From an uncultured bacterium (GTDB taxonomy: Bacteria; Bacteroidota; Bacteroidia; Chitinophagales; CAIODY01), in the NCBI GenBank assembly GCA_903857255.1, contig CAIODY010000013.1, positions 33,658 to 97,657 of the forward strand: a DNA stretch of 64,000 nucleotides, given 5' to 3'. Both the position numbers and the translations under genes were made by a program. Below are positions 46,503-56,043 of the stretch, piece by piece; the first letter of the stretch is position 1, and every line of letters starts with the position of its first letter. The notes under the pieces are model-generated. The model had not been told where the DNA came from, did no database searches, and saw nothing but the letters and a program-made list of their open reading frames with translations.

Positions 46503-46555
46503 CATTTTCACCATAGATAGTTTATAATAACTCCAAGCTGAAAGCGTTTGAGTTT

Positions 46556-46563
46556 TATCTTTG
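46556..46563 (+). promoter_or_regulatory. -7 box (TATCTTTG) of lepB
   Basis: TATCTTTG matches TAnnTTTG and lies 27 bp before the ATG at 46590. It also excludes the upstream in-frame start at 46548. Confidence 0.55.
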
Positions 46564-46589
46564 AACTTCATAATTCTAAAAATAATTTC

Positions 46590-47702
46590 ATGAATTTATT
46601 TTTCTGGCAAAAGAAAAAAAACGACAACGAGCCTGTTAAAAAAAAATCCAAAACCCGTGAATGGGTTGATGCCATTGTGTTTGCAGTAGTTGCTGCCACA
46701 TTAATCAGAACATTTTTGGTGGAAGCTTACACCATTCCAACACCTTCGATGGAAAAAACTTTGTTGGTGGGCGATTTTTTATTTGTAAGTAAAATCAGCT
46801 ATGGCGCTCGTATTCCGAACACACCCATCGCATTTCCGTTTGCACATCACACCATGCCAATTATTGGTGGTAAAGCGTATTCTGAAATTGTGCAGTGGGG
46901 TTATCATCGTTTGCCTGGCTTAGGTCATGTAGAAAGAAATGATGTGGTGGTTTTTAATTATCCACCTGAATATAAAATTCCACGTCCGGTTGATAAACGT
47001 GAAAACTACATCAAGCGTTGTGTTGGAATTCCTGGTGATACTTTAGAAGTGAAAGAATCAGTTTTGTTTATCAATAATAAAGAGGCTTACAAAGCACCGC
47101 ATGGCGAAATGGAATATGTGGTGGAAACCAATGGCTCAGAAATTAATCCTGATGACTTGAATGACGCTGGCATTACAGATTACGGCGCAATGGGAAATAA
47201 TTTATACGAAATGTTTTTAGAACCCCAACATATTCCTGCTATAAAAGAGTTTGGCAACATTAAATCGGTTGTTGCAGCAGTTCGTCCGAAAGGAACAATC
47301 AGCGAAGTTTTATTTCCTTACGACACGAATCATTTCCCTTGGAACGTAGATAATTATGGTAAAATTTGGATTCCGAAAAAAGGAGTTACTGTAAAATTAG
47401 ATTCCATCAACATCAAACTGTATCACGATATTATTGCTGTTTATGAAGGCAATACTTTGGAACAAAATGGCAACAAATTTATCATCAACGGAAAAGAAAC
47501 GGATAGCTATACTTTCAAAATGGATTATTATTGGATGATGGGCGATAACCGTCACAACAGCGCTGATAGCCGTTTTTGGGGTTTTGTACCTGAAGACCAT
47601 ATCGTTGGAAAAGCTTGGATGGTATGGTTGAGTTTAGATTATAATGCCAACAATTTATTCAAGAAAATTCGTTGGAGCAGATTGTTCAATCTAATTCATT
47701 AA
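46590..47702 (+). CDS. lepB: Signal peptidase I
   Basis: 370 aa from MNLFFWQKKK. One N-terminal membrane segment (WVDAIVFAVVAATLIRTFLV) leads to the nucleophile in TIPTPSMEKTLLVGDF (Ser near residue 50). The general-base Lys is in RENYIKRCVGIPGDTLE near residue 140. The last conserved box is MMGDNRHNSADSRFWGFVPEDHIVGKA. The long insert between the boxes is usual in Bacteroidota. It cleaves signal peptides of exported proteins such as the T9SS cargo in this window. Confidence 0.96.
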   Translation: MNLFFWQKKKNDNEPVKKKSKTREWVDAIVFAVVAATLIRTFLVEAYTIPTPSMEKTLLVGDFLFVSKISYGARIPNTPIAFPFAHHTMPIIGGKAYSEIVQWGYHRLPGLGHVERNDVVVFNYPPEYKIPRPVDKRENYIKRCVGIPGDTLEVKESVLFINNKEAYKAPHGEMEYVVETNGSEINPDDLNDAGITDYGAMGNNLYEMFLEPQHIPAIKEFGNIKSVVAAVRPKGTISEVLFPYDTNHFPWNVDNYGKIWIPKKGVTVKLDSINIKLYHDIIAVYEGNTLEQNGNKFIINGKETDSYTFKMDYYWMMGDNRHNSADSRFWGFVPEDHIVGKAWMVWLSLDYNANNLFKKIRWSRLFNLIH

Positions 47703-47726
47703 TCTGAAATAGAAAATTGTTTTTCG

Positions 47727-47759
47727 AAAAAGGTTCGTTCAAAAAAACGAGCCTTTTTT
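47727..47759. terminator. Terminator between lepB and folA
   Basis: AAAAAGGTTCGT (47727-47738) pairs with ACGAGCCTTTTT (47748-47759), with one G-T pair, and runs into a T-run. It lies between convergent genes. Confidence 0.75.
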
Positions 47760-47771
47760 GTTTTTAAAAAA

Positions 47772-48269
47772 TTATCGTTGATAAATTGCAAACGAATAAT
47801 TCCATTTATTTTTTTCATCAGCCTCATGTTTTTCTTCGCTGATTAATTTCCATTCTTCTTGATTTAATGTAGGGAAAAACGCATCAGCTTTTTCAATTTC
47901 CAAATCAATTTTTGTGATAAAAATTTTATTACACAAATGAATAGCTTGCTTATAAATGCTTGCTCCGCCTATGATATAAGCATCGGAAACATTTAATGAT
48001 TTTGCTTTTCCAATCGCAGATTCCATAGAATTTACCAAAATAATTCCTTCATGATTCCAACTTGGATTTTGTTGTGAAGTAATCACAATATTTGTTCTGT
48101 TGGGCAATGGTTTACCAATTGACAAATAAGTATTGCTGCCCATAATAATTGGAAAACCTGAAGTAAGGTTTTTGAAGTATTTTAAATCAGCAGGCAAATG
48201 CCAAGGCAATTGATTGCCAACGCCAATCGCAAAATTTTTAGAAGCAGCAACAACGATGGATAGATTCAT
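47772..48269 (-). CDS. folA: Dihydrofolate reductase
   Basis: 165 aa from MNLSIVVAASKNFAIGVGNQLPWHLPADLKYF, the classic N-terminal block. IIMGSNTYLSIGKPLPNRTNIVIT and IIGGASIYKQAI follow. It makes tetrahydrofolate from dihydrofolate, which pairs with thyA upstream. Its ATG overlaps the glycosyltransferase stop as ATGA, so the two are coupled. A start nine codons upstream is possible but lies deeper in the previous gene. Confidence 0.95.
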   Translation of the reverse strand: MNLSIVVAASKNFAIGVGNQLPWHLPADLKYFKNLTSGFPIIMGSNTYLSIGKPLPNRTNIVITSQQNPSWNHEGIILVNSMESAIGKAKSLNVSDAYIIGGASIYKQAIHLCNKIFITKIDLEIEKADAFFPTLNQEEWKLISEEKHEADEKNKWNYSFAIYQR

Positions 48270-49294
48270 GGAAATGATTTTATAAAAGTTTGACAATAGT
48301 TTTCTATGCTAAAATTAATGCAACATGATTTAGCTGCAATACTCATTTTTGTATACTCTTCATTTTCTAATTCGTTGATGAAAATAATTTTTTCAACAAA
48401 ATCACTAACTGAATTACACAAAAATCCATTATTATTTTCTTGAGAGAAAACAACATTTTCTCCAACTGCACTTGCTAAAACTGGGATGCCGCATGACAAA
48501 CATTGCTTTAATTTAAAAGCAGATTTTGCACGATTAAATTCTGTATCAATTAAAGGAGCAACACCGATGTCAAAATCTGTAATTAATTTATACACTGAAA
48601 GTTCATCTTGCCAGTTTATGTCAAGAGGAGCAATAAGTTCAACAATATTTGAGTCCTGTAGTTCGGATTTTATTTGATTAATTTCTGTTTGATTTTTTAC
48701 ACCTAAAATTACCAATTTGAAATGAAAAGGAATTTTTTGTAACCCATGAAAAATATAAGTTTTTAGGCTATTGAAATGTGCGTCATAGTAACCAATCCAA
48801 CCAATAGTTAAAATTGCATTTTTATTCTGCTTCATTAATGAATGTTCAATGACAGGCGAAGTAAGAATCGTAACGTTCTTATTAAATTGCTTGCAATAAT
48901 TTGCCAAAGCCTCACTTCCCGTAAAGCATCTCGAACACTTTTTTATAAAAAAATTTATCGTTGAAGTTTTCCTTCTTTCATATTCTGCATCATCAATATC
49001 ATAAACCGAATTTTGCTTTCTTAACAACAATAAAAATTTAAGTGCATTTGCATAAATACCGTTGCTATAAATTTTTTGAAAAACAATTACTGAGTTTTTT
49101 TTTCTGAAAATCAAAACTGAAAAATATGTTTTCAGGAAATGAAAAATATTTCGAAAAGAATAGCTTGGGTAAACGAATGTATAAGGTATGTTATGAAGTT
49201 CAGAAAATTTCTCTAAAGGATAAATAGCTCTATATCGGACACTTGGCTCTGTATTATCAAAATACGAAAACCAATAAATATGCTTTATGTTCAT
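48266..49294 (-). CDS. Glycosyltransferase, GT4-like, lodged between thyA and folA
   Basis: A 342-aa GT-B glycosyltransferase. The C-terminal half has ILTIGWIGYYDAHFNSLK near residue 165, DIGVAPLIDTEFNRAKSAFKLKQCLSCGIPVLASAVGE (the E-x7-E-like donor region, with Lys) near residue 250, and a C-terminal helix. The N-terminal half begins IYWFSYFDNTEPSVRYRA. It is more AT-rich than thyA and folA and splits these normally neighbouring genes. It overlaps folA by 4 bp, which suggests a settled insertion. Confidence 0.82.
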   Translation of the reverse strand: MNIKHIYWFSYFDNTEPSVRYRAIYPLEKFSELHNIPYTFVYPSYSFRNIFHFLKTYFSVLIFRKKNSVIVFQKIYSNGIYANALKFLLLLRKQNSVYDIDDAEYERRKTSTINFFIKKCSRCFTGSEALANYCKQFNKNVTILTSPVIEHSLMKQNKNAILTIGWIGYYDAHFNSLKTYIFHGLQKIPFHFKLVILGVKNQTEINQIKSELQDSNIVELIAPLDINWQDELSVYKLITDFDIGVAPLIDTEFNRAKSAFKLKQCLSCGIPVLASAVGENVVFSQENNNGFLCNSVSDFVEKIIFINELENEEYTKMSIAAKSCCINFSIENYCQTFIKSFP

Positions 49295-49316
49295 TAGAAA
49301 TTCTTTACAAACTTAA

Positions 49317-50111
49317 TCAAACTGCAATCGGTGCTTTAATGCTTGGATGTGGGTCGTAATTTTCAATTTTAAAATCTTCGAACTTAAATCCGAAAATATC
49401 TTTTATAGCAGGATTGATTTGCAAAGTTGGCAATGGTCGTGGCTCACGTGTGAGTTGCAAATTAGTTTGTTCCAAATGATTCAAATACAAATGAGCATCA
49501 CCTAATGTGTGAACAAAATCTCCAACTTTCAAATCACAAACCTGTGCAATCATGTGTGTAAGCAATGCATAAGATGCAATGTTGAAAGGCACTCCTAAAA
49601 AAACATCAGCACTGCGTTGATACAACTGACAACTTAATTTTCCCTCCGCCACATAAAATTGAAACATGGTATGACATGGTGGCAAAGCCATTTTATCTAC
49701 ATCAGCTACATTCCAAGCGCTCACAATCAATCTTCGTGAGTCGGGCTTGGTTTTTATTTGATGAATTAAATTAGAAATCTGGTCAATTGTTCTTCCATCG
49801 GCACAATTCCAACTGCGCCACTGAACGCCATACACAGGTCCTAAGTTTCCATTTTCGTCTGCCCATTCATCCCAAATTGAAACACCATTTTCTTTTAAGT
49901 AATTAATGTTGTTATCGCCTTTCAAAAACCACAACAATTCATGGATGATGCTTTTTGTGTGTAATTTTTTTGTAGTGAGCAATGGAAACCCTTCACTCAA
50001 ATCAAATCGCATTTGATAGCCAAATACACTCTTGGTGCCTGTTCCGGTACGGTCAGTTTTGATAACACCTTTATCTAAAATGTGCTGTAATAAATCTAAA
50101 TAAGCTTTCAT
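49317..50111 (-). CDS. thyA: Thymidylate synthase
   Basis: A 264-aa ThyA. It has [21 protein letters not shown] near residue 17, the catalytic Cys in [12 protein letters not shown] near residue 145, [20 protein letters not shown] and the C-terminal end [10 protein letters not shown]. It methylates dUMP using methylene-tetrahydrofolate and yields dihydrofolate, the FolA substrate. The ATG overlaps the crotonase stop by 4 bp. Confidence 0.98.
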   Translation of the reverse strand: MKAYLDLLQHILDKGVIKTDRTGTGTKSVFGYQMRFDLSEGFPLLTTKKLHTKSIIHELLWFLKGDNNINYLKENGVSIWDEWADENGNLGPVYGVQWRSWNCADGRTIDQISNLIHQIKTKPDSRRLIVSAWNVADVDKMALPPCHTMFQFYVAEGKLSCQLYQRSADVFLGVPFNIASYALLTHMIAQVCDLKVGDFVHTLGDAHLYLNHLEQTNLQLTREPRPLPTLQINPAIKDIFGFKFEDFKIENYDPHPSIKAPIAV

Positions 50112-50884
50112 TTACCTGTAAAATTGGCTTTACGTTTTTCAACAAATGCAGTAGTCCCTTCTTTAAAATCTGTTGTGTTCATACAATCAGCAAATGAATT
50201 TATTTCAGTTTGAAATGCGCCATGTTGTGGCTCAAAATGTGCATTCACACATTCAATCACTTTTGAAATAGCACCAGGTCCTTTGGTGAAAATTTTATTT
50301 AAAATTTCATGGCATTTCGCCATTAAGTTTTCTTGAGACACCACATGATTCACCAAACCCATTGTCAGTGCTTCATTTGCTGAAATCATATCCGTAGTCA
50401 TCATCAATTCCAAAGCTTTGCCTTTGCCGATATATTGAATTAATCTTTGAGTACCGCCATAACCAGGAATGATGCCTAAATTAACTTCAGGTTGACCAAA
50501 TTTAGCATTTTCACTGGCTATTCGGATATGACAACTCATTGCCAATTCGCAACCGCCACCCAATGCAAATCCATTCACAGCAGCTATTACAGGCTTACCG
50601 CAATTTTCAATTCTGTTAAAAACTGCATGACCATTACTTGCCATTAGTTTTCCTTGCGCCGATTTGTAGTTAGCAAATTCAGCAATATCAGCACCTGCAA
50701 CAAATGCTTTTACACCACTTCCCGTCAGTATTACCCCTTTGATTTCATCATTGCTGTATACTTCCTGCATGGCATTTTGTAAATCAGCAATCACTTCACC
50801 ATTCAACGCATTCATCTTATCAGGGCGATTAATGGTGATGGTGAAAATGTTATTCTCTAATCGTGTTAAAATTGTTGATGCCAT
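50108..50884 (-). CDS. Enoyl-CoA hydratase/isomerase (crotonase family)
   Basis: A 258-aa crotonase. It has [11 protein letters not shown] near residue 18, the oxyanion-hole loop [16 protein letters not shown] near residue 60, [19 protein letters not shown] near residue 105 and [19 protein letters not shown] with one of the two catalytic Glu. It should hydrate enoyl-CoA in fatty acid or butyrate-type metabolism, which fits an organism with IcmF. It is coupled to thyA by a 4-bp overlap. Confidence 0.93.
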   Translation of the reverse strand: MASTILTRLENNIFTITINRPDKMNALNGEVIADLQNAMQEVYSNDEIKGVILTGSGVKAFVAGADIAEFANYKSAQGKLMASNGHAVFNRIENCGKPVIAAVNGFALGGGCELAMSCHIRIASENAKFGQPEVNLGIIPGYGGTQRLIQYIGKGKALELMMTTDMISANEALTMGLVNHVVSQENLMAKCHEILNKIFTKGPGAISKVIECVNAHFEPQHGAFQTEINSFADCMNTTDFKEGTTAFVEKRKANFTGK

Positions 50885-50979
50885 TGTATTTCGTTATTGT
50901 TTAATTATTATTAGTTAATCTGAAACGCAAAATGTATTCTGTATTTCATTTTCAAATCATCGCATTTTCAAATTGTTCT

Positions 50980-52209
50980 TTACTGCCCGTAGAGCCAGCT
51001 TTCAGGATTTAATTTGTTAGTGTTTTTCCAAATTTCTAAATGCAATTCTGTTTTGTCTTCGTCAGTATTGGTATAAACTTTTCCAACTTGTTGTTTCAAT
51101 TTTACTTTATCGCCTTGTTTCACATAAGCTTCCTCCAAATTAGAATACACGGTGAAATATTCACCATGCTGCACTAATACTGCAATGTGAAATGATGGAT
51201 TGGTCAAAACTGCTCTCACTTCGCCTTCAAATATCGCTCTGGCATGAGCTCCGGGTTGTGTTTTAATATCAACGCCATTATTATTCACTTTTACATTTGC
51301 CAATACATCATGTTCTGAAATTCCGAAATGCCCAGTAATGAAGCCACGTTCAACAGGCCAAGGCAACTTGCCTTGATTGGCTGCGAAATTATCACTCAAT
51401 GCTTTTGCTTCGGGTGTCAAAGCCAAAACATGCGATGATGAAGTAGTTTCGTTTTTCTTTTTTGCCGCTTCAATTTCTTTTCGGATAATGTCTTCAATTA
51501 ATTTATTCAGTTTGGCTGCTGCCTTCTTTTTCTCTTTTACCTCATTCATTAATTGTGCTTCTTGTCCTTTCAACTGCTGAACCACTCTGTCTTTCTCGTT
51601 TTTTTCTTTTTCTAAAGTTTGTTTTTGTGTTTGTTCGCCATTTAGCAAATCTACTTTTTCCTCTTTCTGATTTTTTAAATCTTTCAATTTGCCAACTCTT
51701 GCAACTTTGGTTTGTTTAATCAATTCAGCTTGTTGTTTTCTGTAATCGCTATATTGTTGCAAATACAACATGCGTTGATAAGCATCATTAAAATCTTTTG
51801 CTGAAAAAATAAAAAGCACTTTATCCAATTCGCCATTTGTTCTGTAAGCCTTCACAATCAATCGTGCATATTCAGCTTTCAACGAATCCAATCGCACATC
51901 CAAAGTCCTTATCTGTCGCTGTGTTGAACCAATATTCGTTTCGATATTATGCAATTGCGAATTGTAATTGGCAATCAATTTTTGCCGTGCAGCAATTTTA
52001 CTTTTTAGTGCGTACACTTGATTCAAATTGGCATTTTTATTTGCTCGAGTTTTTGATAATTGCTCTTGTGCTTGTTCAATTTCTTCTAACAATTTTTTCT
52101 TTTTGCGCTCCAAATCATCTTTTGAATTTTGTGCAAATGCCTGCATAGAGCCAACTACAAGCATCAGCAACACAAATAAAACAGCAATATTTTTTTTAGA
52201 AAAAATCAT
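50980..52209 (-). CDS. EnvC-like murein hydrolase activator (degenerate M23 domain)
   Basis: A 409-aa secreted protein. It has a signal peptide to about residue 26, a long coiled coil (about 28-260) rich in Lys and Gln, and a C-terminal LytM/M23 domain from GHFGISEHDV. The zinc site looks broken: the HxxxD position reads NNNGVD and the last HxH reads HLE. Such proteins activate amidases at division rather than cut murein. Its stop overlaps nothing, but its start abuts the DUF4292 gene with a 4-bp overlap. Confidence 0.9.
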   Translation of the reverse strand: MIFSKKNIAVLFVLLMLVVGSMQAFAQNSKDDLERKKKKLLEEIEQAQEQLSKTRANKNANLNQVYALKSKIAARQKLIANYNSQLHNIETNIGSTQRQIRTLDVRLDSLKAEYARLIVKAYRTNGELDKVLFIFSAKDFNDAYQRMLYLQQYSDYRKQQAELIKQTKVARVGKLKDLKNQKEEKVDLLNGEQTQKQTLEKEKNEKDRVVQQLKGQEAQLMNEVKEKKKAAAKLNKLIEDIIRKEIEAAKKKNETTSSSHVLALTPEAKALSDNFAANQGKLPWPVERGFITGHFGISEHDVLANVKVNNNGVDIKTQPGAHARAIFEGEVRAVLTNPSFHIAVLVQHGEYFTVYSNLEEAYVKQGDKVKLKQQVGKVYTNTDEDKTELHLEIWKNTNKLNPESWLYGQ

Positions 52210-52979
52210 TTTACAACCTCGTAGCTTTTAGGAACTTTTATTGGTGCAATGGTTTGTGGTTCGTTCAGCGTTACTTTTTTATAATCAATATCAACGGTGT
52301 AAATATTGTCTTGCTGACCAACAATTTTTACTTTTCTTCTGAACGAAAATAATCTATCAGCTAACAAACGATAATCAGCATAATTCATTTCATAAGTTTG
52401 ATTAATCACTTTGTTTTTCAATTGTTTTTTACTCATCGTCAAATTCAAAGCATTCATCCAAATGATGTTCTGAATCTGGTTTTCAGAAGTTTCAATTTTA
52501 TAACTGCTATCATTTTTTTCAATCATCGCATTGCTTTTATCAAAATTAAAATCACAACCTAAAATCGCTTTTTGCATAGCATCAAAAGTAAGATTTGGCA
52601 AATGCGTTAATTGTTTGATAAAGTTAAAATCACGTTGATAAAATCGCTTATTAAATTTATCTAAAAACTTCACCGAATCAGGCGTAATCAATATTTCAGC
52701 TCGATAAATGCCCAACATCGCATTCACTGCAATCATAATAGCGGTGTCTTTTTTTATCTTAATTTCAGTATTGATGGTTTGATTATTCTTTGAATCTTCG
52801 TACTCGATTTTGGCTTTGGCATAAAACCATTTAAAATTAAAATCGGGTTGATGCAATTTCTCCAGCAACTCGGCTCGTGGTGTACGAACGCCTTCAACAC
52901 GAGTTTTTGTTTTATGCACAGTTTTGCACGAAACAAAAAATAAAATCAAAAATAAAAAGCTGAAAAAATTGAATCGCAT
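52206..52979 (-). CDS. DUF4292 lipoprotein
   Basis: A 257-aa protein with a lipoprotein signal (LILFFVSCK, Cys18) and the DUF4292 pattern: WFYAKAKIEYEDSKNNQTINTEIKIKKDTAIMIAV near residue 50, GIYRAEILITPDSVKFLDK and a C-terminal VKVP-type end. It may be an outer-membrane LolB/LolA-like beta fold. It precedes the EnvC-like gene in the usual Bacteroidota order. Role unknown. Confidence 0.88.
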   Translation of the reverse strand: MRFNFFSFLFLILFFVSCKTVHKTKTRVEGVRTPRAELLEKLHQPDFNFKWFYAKAKIEYEDSKNNQTINTEIKIKKDTAIMIAVNAMLGIYRAEILITPDSVKFLDKFNKRFYQRDFNFIKQLTHLPNLTFDAMQKAILGCDFNFDKSNAMIEKNDSSYKIETSENQIQNIIWMNALNLTMSKKQLKNKVINQTYEMNYADYRLLADRLFSFRRKVKIVGQQDNIYTVDIDYKKVTLNEPQTIAPIKVPKSYEVVK

Positions 52980-53026
52980 GAAATGGTTTGGTGGTCAAAA
53001 ATAATACAAGTAAGATAGTTTATTTG

Positions 53027-53062
53027 AAAAGTTTGTCAATAAAAATTGTTTATCAAACTTTG
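53027..53062 (-). terminator. Possible terminator after gtrA
   Basis: AAAGTTTG (53028-53035) and CAAACTTT (53054-53061) form a perfect 8-bp dyad just after the gtrA stop. The T-run is weak, so this is uncertain. Confidence 0.35.
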
Positions 53063-53069
53063 AAAAAAA

Positions 53070-53462
53070 CTATTTGAAAGTAAAAATTTTGTTCATGCTA
53101 AAATTCCAAAAAATAACAATAAATGTTGCCAGTAATTTCGAAAAATAGAAATTGTATTTTCGTTTTTCCGTAAAAAAATAAGTGATGAAATTATTCAGCA
53201 CCAAGCCAGTTCCTGACACAATAAAAAAACGCAACAATTGCATTTTATAATCGGCGTGATGGTCAGGAAAAGTATATTTTCGGTTCAAGCTAAAATTGAT
53301 AAAACCCACCACTACAAAACTCAAACTATTCGCCAAATATTTATTCAATTTCAGTTTTTCTTTAAACAAATAAGTCAATGCAAAATCCATCAAAAAGCTG
53401 ATGAATCCTATAATTCCGAAGAAAACAAATTTTTTAAATAAAGGTAGAAATCGTTGAATCAT
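53070..53462 (-). CDS. GtrA family membrane protein
   Basis: A 130-aa protein with four transmembrane helices and the GtrA pattern: FVFFGIIGFISFLMDFALTYLF near residue 10, NSLSFVVVGFINFSLNRKYTF near residue 45 and a C-terminal FWNFSMNKIFTF. GtrA proteins probably move lipid-linked sugars across the membrane or aid such a step. Confidence 0.92.
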   Translation of the reverse strand: MIQRFLPLFKKFVFFGIIGFISFLMDFALTYLFKEKLKLNKYLANSLSFVVVGFINFSLNRKYTFPDHHADYKMQLLRFFIVSGTGLVLNNFITYFFTEKRKYNFYFSKLLATFIVIFWNFSMNKIFTFK

Positions 53463-53511
53463 TTTTTGAAAATGAGCGGCGAAGATATATTGAATTTATT
53501 GAGCAAAAAAA

Positions 53512-54024
53512 TTAAACTGTTTTTAAACGATTCCACAACCAAGATTGTTGCAACTCAATTTGCCATTCATTTTCCATTTCTTGTTTTGAAGCTACTAAAT
53601 TATTAAAAATAATTGTTGAAGCATTTATGACATTTTCATCCAATAGTTTTTTCGCATCGTGCATCAAAAAAGTTTTGATTTCGTTATCGGCTTGGTAAGC
53701 AATTTGAGTTCTATTGAAAAAATTGAGGTTTAATTCTTGTTCAATTTGCTTCACTAATTGTACCGATTTATCAATGCCGCAACCACTGATTTCATTTTCA
53801 CTTTCATCTACATAAAAAATTACAAATCGATTGAATTGCACATTGGCTGTGGCTTTCAAAGGCATTTGATGCGCTGTCCATTGCTGTGCAAAAGATTTTA
53901 AAATATTGTCAATTTGCAAAACTTCAAACTCATTTAAGTTTCTATCTGCTTGGTAAATCCACACACGAGTTCCAGGCGAAAATGATTCGGCAGAAAAAAT
54001 ATTTTGTAAAGATGTTGCGTTCAT
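53512..54024 (-). CDS. Conserved protein of unknown function before porT
   Basis: A 170-aa protein without signal peptide. Blocks are SPGTRVWIYQADRNLNE near residue 18, FVIFYVDESENEISGCGIDKSVQL near residue 70 and FFNRTQIAY. I recall such proteins in Bacteroidota mislabelled as ABC transporter ATPase, but no Walker motif is present. It overlaps no gene; the gap to porT is 3 bp. Confidence 0.75.
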   Translation of the reverse strand: MNATSLQNIFSAESFSPGTRVWIYQADRNLNEFEVLQIDNILKSFAQQWTAHQMPLKATANVQFNRFVIFYVDESENEISGCGIDKSVQLVKQIEQELNLNFFNRTQIAYQADNEIKTFLMHDAKKLLDENVINASTIIFNNLVASKQEMENEWQIELQQSWLWNRLKTV

Positions 54025-54027
54025 AAT

Positions 54028-54732
54028 TTATCCTTCGATATGAATTGAAAATGTAATTGTACGAGATTTTAATTGGTCTAATTCACGGCTATACAACAAA
54101 TGCGAATCGTGAAAAAGCACATCCATCATGCCTTGCGACACTTTTATTTCAGGTGCTAAAATAAATAATGGAAAATAAAACTCAAAGCCAAAACCAACTT
54201 CTGCCGATAAATCATGTGGCGTTAATCGCACTAAATTGGTGGCTTTTCGGGCTTTTGATAACGATGCTAAATCGTAAGAATATTTCATACCGCTGATGAC
54301 ATACATTCTGAAATCCTTCACTCTATCGCTTTTCAATTTGAATTGAATAGGCAAATCAATGTAAATATTTTGGATGTTGAATTTGCTCAAAGTATCTTTT
54401 CCATTCGTATAATCATGCGTTGTGAAAATTAAATTCTTTTCGCCGAAGACCATTGCTGGCACAGTTCTCACGTCCAACCGATTACTCAATCTGATGTTTG
54501 CCATCAAGCCTAAATTGAAGCCAGGACCAGCCTTGGTTTGAATTTGTTTAATGGTATCATTCGTAATAAAATCGGCACTTGGATAAACTCTGAAACGTGA
54601 AGTGTTGAAGCCAAAAGTGATACCGAAATAATGTTTCTTTTTATCGTGGTCTAACTGATTGAATTGAGCAAAAATTTTTGAAACAAAAATGAATTGCAAA
54701 GTCAAAAACAATATGTAAAATTTCTTTTTCAA
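54028..54732 (-). CDS. porT: T9SS outer-membrane beta-barrel protein PorT
   Basis: A 234-aa protein with a signal peptide (to about residue 22) and an alternating-hydrophobic beta-barrel pattern: HYFGITFGFNTSRFRVYPS, GPGFNLGLMANIRLSNRLDVR and DLSAEVGFGFEFYFPLFILAPEIK. This matches PorT, which is needed for type IX secretion. The porT-ubiE order is common in Bacteroidota, which supports the call. It accounts for export of the CTD-bearing proteins in this window. Confidence 0.88.
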   Translation of the reverse strand: MKKKFYILFLTLQFIFVSKIFAQFNQLDHDKKKHYFGITFGFNTSRFRVYPSADFITNDTIKQIQTKAGPGFNLGLMANIRLSNRLDVRTVPAMVFGEKNLIFTTHDYTNGKDTLSKFNIQNIYIDLPIQFKLKSDRVKDFRMYVISGMKYSYDLASLSKARKATNLVRLTPHDLSAEVGFGFEFYFPLFILAPEIKVSQGMMDVLFHDSHLLYSRELDQLKSRTITFSIHIEG

Positions 54733-54735
54733 ATT

Positions 54736-55455
54736 TTATTTCACAGCTTTGTAAATGGTGCAAATGCCCATAGTTTGCGGCATTGCAGCCGTTGATGAAA
54801 ATCCTGCTTTTGTTAATTCTGCTTCAAATGCTTTTCCGAATGGAAATTCTTGTACTGATTCGTACAAATATTTGTAAGCCGAAAAATCTTTTGAAACAAT
54901 TTTTCCAATCAAAGGCAAAATGTTTTTGAAATAGAACGAATAAAGTGCTGCAAAAATTTTGTTTTGTGGTTGCGAAAATTCTAACACAATCAATACGCCG
55001 CCTTTGTTTAACACACGATTAATTTCACTTAATCCTTTTTGCAAATTACCAAAATTCCGAACACCAAAAGCAACTGTGCAAGCATCAAAACTATTTTCAG
55101 CAAAAGGCAAATTTTCCGAATCGGCTTCTTTCAATTCAATTTTACTTTCAAGTTGTAATCGTTTTAATTTTTCGTTGCCTTTTTCCAACATACCTACTGA
55201 AATATCAACTCCCACAATACTTTCAGGGTTTATACTCAAAGCAGCAATAGCAAAATCGCCAGTGCCTGTGGCTACATCCAATATTTTTTTTGGGTGATTT
55301 TTTGCCAATTCATTAATGGCATTTTTGCGCCAAATTTTATCAACGCCTGCTGATAAAACATTGTTGAGCAAATCGTATTTGGGTGCAATGTTGTTAAACA
55401 TTTGTCGCACCTGTTCTTTCTTTTCTATTTGTAAATATTGGTAAGGAACTGCCAT
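54736..55455 (-). CDS. ubiE: Demethylmenaquinone methyltransferase
   Basis: 239 aa from MAVPYQYLQIEKKEQVRQMF; an upstream in-frame ATG at 55476 adds seven unlikely residues. Motifs are NIAPKYDLLNNVLSAGVDKIWRK, ILDVATGTGDFAI (motif I), VDISVGMLEKG and TVAFGVRNF. The end is TAAMPQTMGICTIYKAVK. It methylates demethylmenaquinone to menaquinone; no ubiquinone is expected here, so MenG is an equal name. Confidence 0.95.
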   Translation of the reverse strand: MAVPYQYLQIEKKEQVRQMFNNIAPKYDLLNNVLSAGVDKIWRKNAINELAKNHPKKILDVATGTGDFAIAALSINPESIVGVDISVGMLEKGNEKLKRLQLESKIELKEADSENLPFAENSFDACTVAFGVRNFGNLQKGLSEINRVLNKGGVLIVLEFSQPQNKIFAALYSFYFKNILPLIGKIVSKDFSAYKYLYESVQEFPFGKAFEAELTKAGFSSTAAMPQTMGICTIYKAVK

Positions 55456-55507
55456 AAGCGATGCAAATGTAAGCAATCAAATGCGGATGAAATTTGCAGA
55501 AAATATT

Positions 55508-55981
55508 TTATTCGGCTTTTAACAATTTCCAAATCAAATCGGGCTCAAAACCTTTGCTCATAGCGAATTTTGCTAATTGCATTTTTTGCATCGGAGATGA
55601 GCTGGTAAAATTTTTATTTTTTTTCTTTAAAACTTCAACCAACGTTTTTCGATAATCATCTTCATCAATTTGTTGCAATGCTTTTTTGATACAATAAGCG
55701 CTGATTTGCCTGAATTTTAGTTCGTTGATGATTTTTATTTTGCCCCATTTTTTTATCCTGAATTTTCCACCAGCATAAGCTATTGCAAAGCGTTCTTCGT
55801 TCAAAAAATTCTTTTCAATCAGTTCGGCAATAATCAATTCAATATCTCTTGTATAGCCACCCAATTCATACAATTTGTTCCGAACCTCTTGCTGGCAGCG
55901 TTCTTGGTAAGCACAATAATGCTCCGCTTTTCGGCGCAAAACTTCAGGCGAAGTAATTTTTTTAAATTGCTGCTTTTCCAT
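55508..55981 (-). CDS. recX: Regulatory protein RecX
   Basis: A 157-aa protein with the RecX three-helix repeats: LRRKAEHYCAYQERCQQEVRNKLYELG at the N-terminus, LIEKNFLNEERFAIAYAGGKFRIKKWGKIKI and the last repeat DDYRKTLVEVLKKK. It modulates RecA filaments. It is a single gene, divergent from the cysteine desulfurase gene. Confidence 0.92.
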   Translation of the reverse strand: MEKQQFKKITSPEVLRRKAEHYCAYQERCQQEVRNKLYELGGYTRDIELIIAELIEKNFLNEERFAIAYAGGKFRIKKWGKIKIINELKFRQISAYCIKKALQQIDEDDYRKTLVEVLKKKNKNFTSSSPMQKMQLAKFAMSKGFEPDLIWKLLKAE

Positions 55982-56043
55982 TTTATTTTTTCAAAACTAT
56001 CAAAATATTTAGAACTTTGCAGCTTCAATAAAAATCATTTTTC

